Source of the DNA: an uncultured bacterium
Lineage (GTDB): Bacteria > Edwardsbacteria > AC1 > EtOH8
Reading direction: 5' to 3'
NCBI GenBank assembly: GCA_937958665.1
Contig: CALGNM010000201.1
Location: 1-5,803, forward strand
DNA length: 5,803 bases
Positions within the stretch are counted from its first letter, which is position 1. Each line of letters begins with the position of its first letter. Positions 1 to 5,803 of this stretch are shown here, in pieces. The position numbers and the translations under genes were made by a program. The notes below the pieces were generated by a model, which searched no databases, had not been told where the DNA came from, and was given only the letters and a program-made list of their open reading frames with translations.

Positions 1-2
1 AA

Positions 3-1136
3 AAGGGGCTGGCCTGTTCCCAGGCCCAAGGGGAATTAGCCAGGCTCAAGGAGGACGACCGCCGCCAGCGGGAGATCATCGCCAGCCTGAAGAATTCGGT
101 GGCCACCATGGAGAAGGACCACAGCGAGCGGTCTCGGGTTTTCATGGTGCTGTTGGAATTGGCCCGAACCCTGGGCGGCAGTCTGGAAAAGGAGAAGCTG
201 CCCATGTTGCTGCTGCGCATCTCCCAGCAGCTGTTTGACGCCGAGGAAAGCATCTTCTTTCAGGTCAGCGAGGATACCGGGGAGCTGGAGGCGGTAGAAT
301 CGATCGGGTTGGACCCCAAAGTTGCCGAATCGCTCTGCCAGAAAGTGGGAGAGGGCTATGTCGGGCATACCGCCGCCAAGCGGGTGATCATGACCAAGGA
401 GGACTTTGAGACCGAGAGCAACCTGGTCAAGCAGAAGCTGGAGAACACCCGAGACAAGCGGATCAATCCGATATTGTGCATTCCCCTGGTGCAACGCAAC
501 AGTCTGCTGGGGGTGGTATCACTAGGCAAGATCCAGCGCCGCTCCAAGGAGGAGCGCAACCTGCTGCTGATTTTTCAGAGCCTGGGCTCGATGGCCCTGG
601 ACAACGCCAGCCTGTTCGAGAAGCTCTACACCAAGGACAAGCTGACCGGCCTGCTAAACCGTCGCTATTTCGACGAGCGGGCCTCGGCTGAGCTAAACCG
701 GGCCAAGCGTTTCGGGCACAAGCTGTCCTTTGCCCTGATGGACTTGGACAATTTCAGAGCGTTCGTGGAAAGCAACGGAAGCCAAGCGGGAGACAAGGTG
801 CTGGCTCGGATCGGCCTGCTGCTTAACGAGCATGTCCGCCGGATTGACATCTCCTGCCGGATGGATGAGGACAAGTTCGCCGCAGCCCTGTTGGAGACCG
901 ACAAACCCCAGGCCCTGATGTTCGCCGAGAAGATTAAGAAAATAATCGATTATGATGTGACCATCAACGACCAGGCCTTCTCCAGCCAGCGGTTGTCGGT
1001 TAGCATGGCGGTGATGACCTTCCCCGATGACGGGCTTTCGTATGAGCAGATGCTCCACGACGCCTCGGCCAAGCTGGCCGAGGTCCAGGCCCAGGGGGGC
1101 AACCGGATCATCAGCCAGATAGGGCCAACATCATGA
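3..1136 (+). CDS. GAF domain plus degenerate GGDEF domain signalling protein (5' partial)
   Basis: Probable c-di-GMP-responsive sensor or regulator rather than a cyclase. The frame is open to the left edge (first full codon at 3), so the GTG at 99 and ATG at 108 are probably internal; the extra residues are charged and heptad-like, suggesting a coiled coil. Numbering from the GTG at 99: a GAF-like domain spans about 30-170, then a linker helix leads into the GGDEF entry motif DKLTGLLNRRYF (180-191). The first metal-binding Asp is present (MDLDNF, 214-219), but the usual N-D of the substrate pocket is V-E (223-224), and the signature reads DEDKF (256-260) where GGDEF is expected. The I-site-like RxxD is kept as RRID (247-250), five residues ahead of the signature. 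Known for the family: the GG(D/E)EF loop binds GTP, so this domain should lack cyclase activity. Its stop overlaps the psd start by 4 bases. Domain calls are confident; ligand binding is inferred. Confidence 0.88.
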   Translation, partial: KGLACSQAQGELARLKEDDRRQREIIASLKNSVATMEKDHSERSRVFMVLLELARTLGGSLEKEKLPMLLLRISQQLFDAEESIFFQVSEDTGELEAVESIGLDPKVAESLCQKVGEGYVGHTAAKRVIMTKEDFETESNLVKQKLENTRDKRINPILCIPLVQRNSLLGVVSLGKIQRRSKEERNLLLIFQSLGSMALDNASLFEKLYTKDKLTGLLNRRYFDERASAELNRAKRFGHKLSFALMDLDNFRAFVESNGSQAGDKVLARIGLLLNEHVRRIDISCRMDEDKFAAALLETDKPQALMFAEKIKKIIDYDVTINDQAFSSQRLSVSMAVMTFPDDGLSYEQMLHDASAKLAEVQAQGGNRIISQIGPTS

Positions 1137-1810
1137 GGATCGCCCCGGAAGGAATGGCCACCATCGTGATCGCCGGCCTTCTGTTCCTGATCTCCCTGTT
1201 GGCTTGGATCTGGGTTCGCAGCCATTATCTGGGCTACCTGGTGGCAGCCTTTCTGCTGGTGACCCTCTTCATGTTGTTCTTTTTCCGCGATCCCGAACGG
1301 TCCACCCGGTGGCAGCCGGGTCAGATCATCTCCCCGGCCGACGGCAAGGTGGTGGTGGTGGCTCCGGTTCGCGACAGTTTTCTGATCAAGGGGCCGGCCC
1401 TCCAAATCAGCGTCTTTCTGTCGCCTCTGGATGTCCACATCAACCGGATACCGGTCAAGGGACGGGTGATACACCGCCAATATCATCCCGGCAAGTTCCT
1501 GCCGGCCTTCGAGGAAAAGGCTTCCTTGGCCAACGAGCAGATGCACCTGGGAATCGAGACCGACGGAGGCACGATTCTGATGAAGCAGATAGCCGGCATC
1601 CTGGCCCGCCGGGTGGTCTGTTATCCCGATATCGGCGATCGGGTTGAAGCCGGGCAAAGGATGGGGCTGATGAAGTTCGGTTCGCGGGTGGACCTGCTGC
1701 TGCCGCCTGATTCCGAGGCCCTGGTCAAGCCGGGGGACCGGGTGGTGGGCGGGGTAAGCCTGCTGGCCCGCTTAAAATCAAAAGGGGACCGCTATGGCCT
1801 CAAGCATTAA
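1133..1810 (+). CDS. psd: Phosphatidylserine decarboxylase proenzyme, short (PSD-A-like) form
   Basis: Converts phosphatidylserine to phosphatidylethanolamine, using a pyruvoyl group made by self-cleavage. The 225-residue product fits the short family form. Two hydrophobic segments (about 9-29 and 33-51) anchor it to the inner membrane, followed by the conserved FFRDPER (50-56). SPADGKV (68-74, D70) and the SPLDVHINRIP stretch (97-107, H102) supply the likely Asp and His of the processing triad. The cleavage site is FGS with G183-S184 (codons 1679-1684), giving a beta chain of 183 and an alpha chain of 42 residues with N-terminal pyruvoyl. The ATG sits in an ATGA overlap with the upstream stop, with only a weak AGGG eight bases before it, so coupled translation is likely. 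The 3' end overlaps pssA by 17 bases, placing the two consecutive enzymes of phosphatidylethanolamine synthesis together. Confidence 0.95.
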   Translation: MRIAPEGMATIVIAGLLFLISLLAWIWVRSHYLGYLVAAFLLVTLFMLFFFRDPERSTRWQPGQIISPADGKVVVVAPVRDSFLIKGPALQISVFLSPLDVHINRIPVKGRVIHRQYHPGKFLPAFEEKASLANEQMHLGIETDGGTILMKQIAGILARRVVCYPDIGDRVEAGQRMGLMKFGSRVDLLLPPDSEALVKPGDRVVGGVSLLARLKSKGDRYGLKH

Positions 1811-2543
1811 AACCCCGGCCTTTCTGCCCAGTGTCTTTACCAGCGGCAACCTGTTCTGCGGGCTGTTGGCGGTGATCGAAGCCTTCAACGGCAACTACTA
1901 CCGGGGGGCCTGGCTGATCGTCCTGGCCGGGTTCTTCGATTCGGTTGACGGAATGGTGGCCCGGCTTACCAAGCACTACAGCCGGTTCGGGGCCGAGTTG
2001 GACTCCCTGTCGGACCTGATTTCCTTCGTACTGGCCCCCATGCTCCTGATCTTTCCCCTGGTGCTCAAGGGCCTGGGGGTGTGGGGCAACCTGACCGCCT
2101 TCGCCTTCGTGGTGACCGGCGCCATTCGCCTGGCCCGCTTCAACGCCAATCTGCGGTGCATGGGAGAAAAGGAGATCTTCCAGGGCCTTCCCACCCCGGC
2201 GGCCGGAGGAGTGGTGGCCGGCTTTCTGCTATTCAACAACGCAGTCTACTATGACCTGTCATTGCTGCGTTTCATCCCCCTGGTGATAGTCCTGCTGTCC
2301 TTCCTGATGGTCAGCAACATCGAATACCCACCCCTGCCCAAGCTGGCCGCCGGCAGCCTGCGGTCCTACATAATCTATGCCGGGCTGCTGCTGGCCATCC
2401 TCGGCCTGATCAAGAATCCCAACCTGACGATCTTCCCCATCCTGACCGGCTACATTATATTCGGCCTGCTGCGGAGGGTCTACAGGTCAAGCCACATAGA
2501 ACGTCTGAAGAATAGGAGGAAGAAGAACCTTGCTGACAGCTGA
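1794..2543 (+). CDS. pssA: CDP-diacylglycerol--serine O-phosphatidyltransferase (phosphatidylserine synthase)
   Basis: Transfers the phosphatidyl group of CDP-diacylglycerol to L-serine, releasing CMP; the product feeds Psd, encoded just upstream. The CDP-alcohol phosphotransferase signature D-G-x2-A-R-x8-G-x3-D-x3-D is complete: D52, G53, A56, R57, G66, D70 and D74. The two last Asp residues are the metal and catalytic positions in this family. The family motif GLPTPAAGG (131-139) is also present. Several hydrophobic segments (about 17-30, 38-50, 75-92, 98-112, 137-150, 160-174, 192-206 and 212-226) fit a multi-pass inner-membrane protein. The C-terminus is basic (RRVYR to NRRKK). The 249-residue length is usual for this class. 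The ATG has an AAGGGGA ribosome site (1782-1788) five bases upstream. The gene overlaps psd by 17 bases and purS by 14. Confidence 0.96.
   Translation: MASSIKTPAFLPSVFTSGNLFCGLLAVIEAFNGNYYRGAWLIVLAGFFDSVDGMVARLTKHYSRFGAELDSLSDLISFVLAPMLLIFPLVLKGLGVWGNLTAFAFVVTGAIRLARFNANLRCMGEKEIFQGLPTPAAGGVVAGFLLFNNAVYYDLSLLRFIPLVIVLLSFLMVSNIEYPPLPKLAAGSLRSYIIYAGLLLAILGLIKNPNLTIFPILTGYIIFGLLRRVYRSSHIERLKNRRKKNLADS
2514..2519 (+). promoter_or_regulatory. Ribosome binding site that sets the TTG start of purS
   Basis: AGGAGG lies inside the last codons of pssA, ten bases before a TTG at 2530. No ATG or GTG lies near the start of the purS frame; the next Met is well inside the protein, at MGKYIQ. The site and family alignment together favour the TTG start. 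Confidence 0.7.
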
Positions 2544-2781
2544 GATACACGTCACCCTCAAGGACCTGGTGCTGGACCCCCAGGGCACAACCCTCAAGCG
2601 CTCCCTGGAGGCCCTGGGTTTTACCGGGGTGGCCGAGGTCCGGATGGGCAAGTACATCCAGGTGCGTTTCGACAGCGACGACCGGAAAGCGGTGGAGAGA
2701 CAGGTTGACGAGATGTGCCAGAAGATCCTCTCCAACCCGGTGATCGAGCAGTACCGCTTCACCATCCGGGAGGGGCAATGA
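2530..2781 (+). CDS. purS: Phosphoribosylformylglycinamidine synthase subunit PurS
   Basis: Small structural subunit of the three-part FGAM synthetase. It bridges PurQ, which releases ammonia from glutamine, and PurL, which uses ATP to amidate FGAR; all act in the cytoplasm in the fourth step of purine synthesis. The 83-residue length is typical. Recognisable family stretches are VTLKDLVLDPQG (8-19), EALGFTGVAEVRMGKYI (27-43) and the C-terminal NPVIEQYRF motif (69-77). The start is TTG, supported by AGGAGG ten bases upstream; the gene begins 14 bases inside the end of pssA. A rare start codon can lower translation, but coupling to pssA may compensate (inference). The stop overlaps the purQ start as ATGA. 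Confidence 0.94.
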   Translation: MLTAEIHVTLKDLVLDPQGTTLKRSLEALGFTGVAEVRMGKYIQVRFDSDDRKAVERQVDEMCQKILSNPVIEQYRFTIREGQ

Positions 2782-3479
2782 AGTTCGCGGTCATCACCTT
2801 TCCCGGCTCCAACTGCGACTACGACTGCTACCGAGCGATCAGGGATCACCTGCAATGCCCGGTGGAGTACATCTGGCACCGGGAAGACAGCCTGCGGAGT
2901 TGCGATTGCGTGATCCTGCCGGGTGGTTTTTCCTATGGGGATTATCTGAGGACCGGGGCCATTGCCCGGTTCTCGCCCATTATGAGGCGAGTAACCGAGT
3001 TCGCCCAGCGGTGCGGACCGGTAATCGGCATCTGCAACGGCTTTCAGATCCTGCTGGAGAGCGGCTTGCTGCCGGGGGCCATGCTGGTCAACCGGGGTCT
3101 GCAGTTCATCTGCCAGCCCGTACACCTACGGGCCGAAAACACCAATTCCCCATTCACCGCCAGCCTGAAGCCGGGCCAGATCATCCGGATACCAATAGCT
3201 CACAAGGAGGGCAACTACTACGCCGACGACCGCATGATCCGACAGCTGGAAGACAACGGGCAGGTGGCCTTCCGTTACTGCGACCCCCAGGGGCGCCCCA
3301 CGCCCGAAGCCAATCCCAACGGCTCGATCAACAACATCGCCGGGATCACTAACCGCCGGGGCAACGTTCTGGGGATGATGCCCCACCCCGAGCGGGCCAT
3401 GGACAAACTGTTGGGCTCCGATGACGGAAGGATTATTTTTCAATCCATCGCCCGGCACCTGGGAGGAGGGGCATGCTGA
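2778..3479 (+). CDS. purQ: Phosphoribosylformylglycinamidine synthase subunit PurQ (glutaminase)
   Basis: Class I glutamine amidotransferase that hydrolyses glutamine and passes ammonia to PurL. The 233-residue product begins with the family's typical MKFAVITFPGSNCD. LPGGFSYGDYLR (47-58) forms the oxyanion region. The nucleophile is C86 in GICNGFQ (84-90), and the catalytic His and Glu are H203 and E205 in MPHPER (201-206), so the triad is complete. The ATG at 2778 is chosen over an in-frame ATG at 2715 because the extra 21 residues would lie in purS codons and do not resemble PurQ. GGGAGGGG (2768-2775) is a good ribosome site, and the start forms an ATGA overlap with purS. The 3' end overlaps the HD-GYP gene by 7 bases, where purL would be the usual neighbour. 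Confidence 0.96.
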   Translation: MKFAVITFPGSNCDYDCYRAIRDHLQCPVEYIWHREDSLRSCDCVILPGGFSYGDYLRTGAIARFSPIMRRVTEFAQRCGPVIGICNGFQILLESGLLPGAMLVNRGLQFICQPVHLRAENTNSPFTASLKPGQIIRIPIAHKEGNYYADDRMIRQLEDNGQVAFRYCDPQGRPTPEANPNGSINNIAGITNRRGNVLGMMPHPERAMDKLLGSDDGRIIFQSIARHLGGGAC

Positions 3480-4240
3480 ACTCCGTTCGCCGACAGCCGG
3501 ACGTCAACGCCATCGCTGGTCTGCTGACCAGGCTGGACCAGATCCTGGCCGGGGATCCGGAGCGGATGATCCCCCGCCTCAGGAAGCTGGCCCGGGAGGT
3601 GGACCGGCTGGTGCCCTACCACGATGGCCACATCTTGCGGGTAACCTTCTATTCCCTGGCCATCGGCCTCCGGATGGGGCTGCCCCAGGAGGATCTATTG
3701 ACCCTGGAGGTGGCCGCCCTGCTCCACGACTTCGGGAAGCTGGGCGTGGACGAGGCCACCTTGGAGAAGGAGGAACAATTGAGCGGGGAGGAGCTGGCCG
3801 AGATACACCACCATGCCGAGCGGGGATTCCATATCATCTCCGGCTTCTCCCGGCTGGGGGGGGTGGCTGACATCATCCGGGACCACCACGAGAAGTTCGA
3901 CGGAAGTGGTTATCCCAACCGCAAGAAGGGGCACGATATAAGTCTGCTGGCTCGCATCATCGCGGTGGCTGACGCCTATGACGCCATGACCGCCGACCGG
4001 CCCTACCGCAAGGGTCTGCCCCGCCAGCAGGCCGAGGCCGAGCTGCTGGCCTATTCCGGCACCCAGTTCGACCCCCAGGTGGTCGGCTGTTTCGTCAACC
4101 ATGTCCAGGACAAGAAACCCGACATCCGCATCACTTTGCTCAGCAAGACCTTCAAGATATCCCGCCACCGTCCCCGGATCGGCCGGGGACGGTCGGCCCC
4201 GGAGACGAGACACCGGCCTACCGGGGTCAACCACAATTGA
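3473..4240 (+). CDS. HD-GYP domain protein, probable cyclic-di-GMP phosphodiesterase
   Basis: Probable cytoplasmic enzyme hydrolysing c-di-GMP. The 255-residue protein has a short N-terminal region (1-45) without a recognised sensor domain, then an HD-GYP domain to about 212. Visible motifs: H53 in HILRV, H85-D86 and K89 in LLHDFGK, H114 in HHHAERG, H138-H139 in [12 protein letters not shown] (137-148, with G146-Y147-P148), D167 in [12 protein letters not shown] (176-179) and FDP (199-201). Four residues before the first His is Y49, where tri-metal members carry Glu, so a two-metal centre is more likely (inference). The tail after about 213 is basic and arginine-rich and matches no domain I know; its codons hold an inverted repeat. 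The ATG overlaps purQ by 7 bases; AGGAGGGG (3464-3471) lies very close, but no better in-frame start exists. There is no TM segment or signal peptide. Confidence 0.92.
   Translation: MLNSVRRQPDVNAIAGLLTRLDQILAGDPERMIPRLRKLAREVDRLVPYHDGHILRVTFYSLAIGLRMGLPQEDLLTLEVAALLHDFGKLGVDEATLEKEEQLSGEELAEIHHHAERGFHIISGFSRLGGVADIIRDHHEKFDGSGYPNRKKGHDISLLARIIAVADAYDAMTADRPYRKGLPRQQAEAELLAYSGTQFDPQVVGCFVNHVQDKKPDIRITLLSKTFKISRHRPRIGRGRSAPETRHRPTGVNHN
4167..4193 (+). repeat. Perfect 11-bp inverted repeat (GC-rich hairpin) before purL
   Basis: ACCGTCCCCGG (4167-4177) and CCGGGGACGGT (4183-4193) are exact reverse complements around a five-base loop, ATCGG. It lies in the last codons of the HD-GYP gene, ending 69 bases before the purL ATG. 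No T-run follows, so it is not a standard Rho-independent terminator. It could pause polymerase, protect an mRNA end, or modulate purL expression (inference). Confidence 0.75.
4195..4228 (+). repeat. Second, imperfect inverted repeat beside the first
   Basis: GGCCCCGG (4195-4202) can pair with CCGGGGTC (4221-4228) over eight positions, one of them G-U, around an 18-base loop. Its left arm, CCCCGG (4197-4202), can instead pair with CCGGGG (4183-4188) of the first hairpin, so the two structures can compete. The core hexamer pairs are exact; function is unknown. Confidence 0.5.
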
Positions 4241-4262
4241 ACCGCAACATTTTCGGGGCAAG

Positions 4263-5756
4263 ATGACCAAAAAACCGGAACCAACAGTCAATCTGGAGCT
4301 GGCCCGCAGTTTCGGACTGAACGAGGAAGAGTTCGAATCGATCGGGCGGATAATGGGAAGGACCCCCACCTATACCGAGCTGGGAATATTCTCGGTGCTA
4401 TGGTCCGAGCATTGTTCCTACAAGAACTCCAAGCCGCTTCTGAAGCTGTTTCCAACCCGGGCCCCCCAAGTTCTGCAGGGGCCGGGAGAGAACGCCGGGA
4501 TAGTTGACATCGGCGACGGGCTGGGGGTGGCCATGAAGGTGGAGAGCCACAACCACCCCTCGGCCATCGAACCCTACCAGGGTGCGGCCACCGGCATCGG
4601 CGGCATCCTGCGGGACATTTTCACCATGGGGGCCCGGCCCATTGCCCTGATGGACCCCCTGTACTTCGGAGAGCTCTCAGATCCCCACGTCCGGCACCTG
4701 TTCGCCGGGGTGGTTTCGGGCATTGCCGACTACGGCAACTGCGTGGGCATCCCGACGGTGGGGGGCTCGGTGGTGTTCGACCAGTCCTACACCACCAATC
4801 CGCTGGTCAACGTGATGTGCCTGGGGCTGGTGGAGAACAAGAAGATAATGCGAGGCTTCGCCTCAGGCCCGGGCAACCTGGTGATAGCGGTGGGGGCCAC
4901 CACCGGCCGGGACGGCATCCATGGGGCCACCTTCGCCTCGGAGGAGCTTTCGGAGGAATCATCGGCCAAGAGGCCATCGGTCCAGATCGGCGATCCCTTC
5001 ACCAAGAAGCTGCTGCTGGAGGCCACTCTGGAGCTGATCGAATCCGGCCTGGCAGTTGGCATCCAGGACATGGGGGCGGCCGGGCTGACCAGCTCCTCGA
5101 TCGAGATGGCCTCCCGGGCCGGGACCGGCCTGGAGCTGGACATGTCCCGCGTTCCCTTGCGGGAGGAGGGGATGACACCCTACGAAATCATGCTTTCGGA
5201 ATCCCAGGAAAGGATGGTGGTGGTGGCCCCCAAGGAAAACTATGATCAAATTAAAGCAATATTTGATAAATGGGAGCTAAACTGCTCATCAATAGGCATA
5301 GTTACCGATGACGGGAAGGTCAGAATCAAATGGGGTGATCAGGTCTTTGCCGACATTCCGATAAGGGCCTTGGTGGACGAGGCCCCTGTATATCAACGGG
5401 AGAGCCGTGAGCCCGCTTATCTGGCCAAGCTCAAGCAATTCGACCAAACCTCCATTCCAGAGCCGGATGATCTGTCAAAAGCCTTGTTGCAGGTCCTGAC
5501 GGCTCCCACCATCGCCAGCAAGCGCTGGGTGTACCGCCAGTACGACCATCAGGTGCGGACCAATACCGCCGTCCTGCCGGGATCGGACGCCGCAGTCCTG
5601 AGGATCAGGGGAACCACGAAGGCCATTGCCATCACCACCGACTGCAACGGCCGCTACTGTTATTTGGATCCCTACCGGGGCGGGGCCATCGCAGTGGCCG
5701 AGGCCGCCCGCAACCTGGCCTGCTCCGGGGCCAAACCCCTGGGGCTGACCGATTGC
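4263..5756 (+). CDS. purL: Phosphoribosylformylglycinamidine synthase subunit PurL (3' truncated by contig end)
   Basis: ATP-dependent synthetase subunit that amidates FGAR to FGAM with ammonia from PurQ. 498 codons are present; the small PurL form used with PurS and PurQ is usually about 730 residues, so roughly a third is missing. Family landmarks: [11 protein letters not shown] (47-57, H50), [18 protein letters not shown] (94-111), [37 protein letters not shown] and, at the break, [10 protein letters not shown], which in PurL normally continues into LNFG. The first PurM-like N and C domains are complete and the second has begun. The ATG follows a weak GGGG site by four bases and lies 22 bases after the HD-GYP stop, the only real gap in the cluster. 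The frame stays open to 5803, but codons after 5756 are adapter. Codons around 5231-5340 are unusually AT-rich. Confidence 0.95.
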
Positions 5757-5803
5757 AGATCGGAAGAGCACACGTCTGAACTCCAGTCACCGAATACGAT
5801 CTC
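5757..5803 (+). other. Illumina TruSeq-type adapter read-through (artefact)
   Basis: From 5757 the sequence begins AGATCGGAAGAGC and continues through 5790 as the standard TruSeq read-1 3' adapter. An eight-base index, CGAATACG (5791-5798), and ATCTC (5799-5803), the start of the constant part after the index, follow. In the purL frame it gives [11 protein letters not shown], a peptide well known from adapter-contaminated protein entries. This is recognised from memory of the adapter, not from a search. It is not part of the genome. Confidence 0.98.

Noticed and set aside
99-110. GTG at 99 or ATG at 108 as the true start of the first gene
   Set aside because: No suitably spaced ribosome site precedes them and the frame runs open to the left edge; the AGGAGG at 49-54 is too far away.
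92-111. GAATTC followed by GCCACCATGG, resembling an engineered EcoRI-Kozak-NcoI cloning junction
   Set aside because: The frame is open on both sides and encodes a plausible continuous coiled-coil stretch before the GAF domain, so it is a chance match.
1346-1362. GGT/GTG short tandem repeat in psd, with a similar one in purL near 5215-5226
   Set aside because: They encode conserved valine strands (KVVVVAP and MVVVA) and are too short to be a meaningful repeat.
950-1657. Long minus-strand open frame opposite the GGDEF and psd genes
   Set aside because: It lies antisense to two well-supported genes, has a low-complexity, His/Gln-rich translation and shows no family motif; long antisense frames are common in GC-rich DNA.
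2715-2777. A longer PurQ starting at the in-frame ATG at 2715
   Set aside because: The extra 21 residues overlap purS codons and do not look like PurQ, whereas MKFAVITFPGSN from 2778 matches the family start and has a good ribosome site.
3421-3870. Plus-strand frame overlapping purQ and the HD-GYP gene in another register
   Set aside because: Its translation is Gly/Pro/Arg-rich without motifs, while the HD-GYP frame over the same bases has complete conserved motifs.
4167-4193. Rho-independent terminator between the HD-GYP gene and purL
   Set aside because: The stem is strong, but GC-rich sequence follows instead of a T-run and the stem lies within coding sequence.

Overview
This window is the end of a metagenome-style contig from a GC-rich bacterium. 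It carries a compact, plus-strand-only run of six genes. In order: a GAF plus GGDEF-like signalling protein (open at the left edge), psd (phosphatidylserine decarboxylase), pssA (phosphatidylserine synthase), purS, purQ, an HD-GYP phosphodiesterase, and the first two thirds of purL. The last 47 bases (5757-5803) are not biological: they match an Illumina TruSeq-type adapter with an 8-base index, so purL is cut by a library artefact.

Layout: the first five junctions are stop/start overlaps (4, 17, 14, 4 and 7 bases), which suggests one transcript with translational coupling. The only gap is 22 bases, between the HD-GYP gene and purL. Just before it, inside the HD-GYP tail codons, lies a strong GC-rich hairpin with competing pairing partners. 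No stretch above 300 bases lacks a gene, and no promoter or U-tract terminator is visible, so both operon ends lie outside the window.

How the genes work together: PssA makes phosphatidylserine from CDP-diacylglycerol and serine, and Psd decarboxylates it to phosphatidylethanolamine. PurS, PurQ and PurL together form the three-part FGAM synthetase of purine synthesis. Two genes of cyclic-di-GMP type are woven into this housekeeping block. The GGDEF-like protein has lost its catalytic signature but keeps an inhibitory-site-like RxxD motif, so it looks like a c-di-GMP sensor rather than a synthase. The HD-GYP protein keeps nearly all its catalytic motifs and should hydrolyse c-di-GMP. A functional link between c-di-GMP and these two pathways is inference from gene order only.

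Organism: the short pyruvoyl-type Psd and the separate PurS/PurQ/small-PurL set argue against a gammaproteobacterium, which would have a long single-chain PurL. I cannot assign a phylum from the sequence alone. The most interesting leads are the degenerate GGDEF protein, the HD-GYP gene inserted between purQ and purL, and the hairpin cluster ahead of purL. I see no clear new defence, mobile or RNA system.
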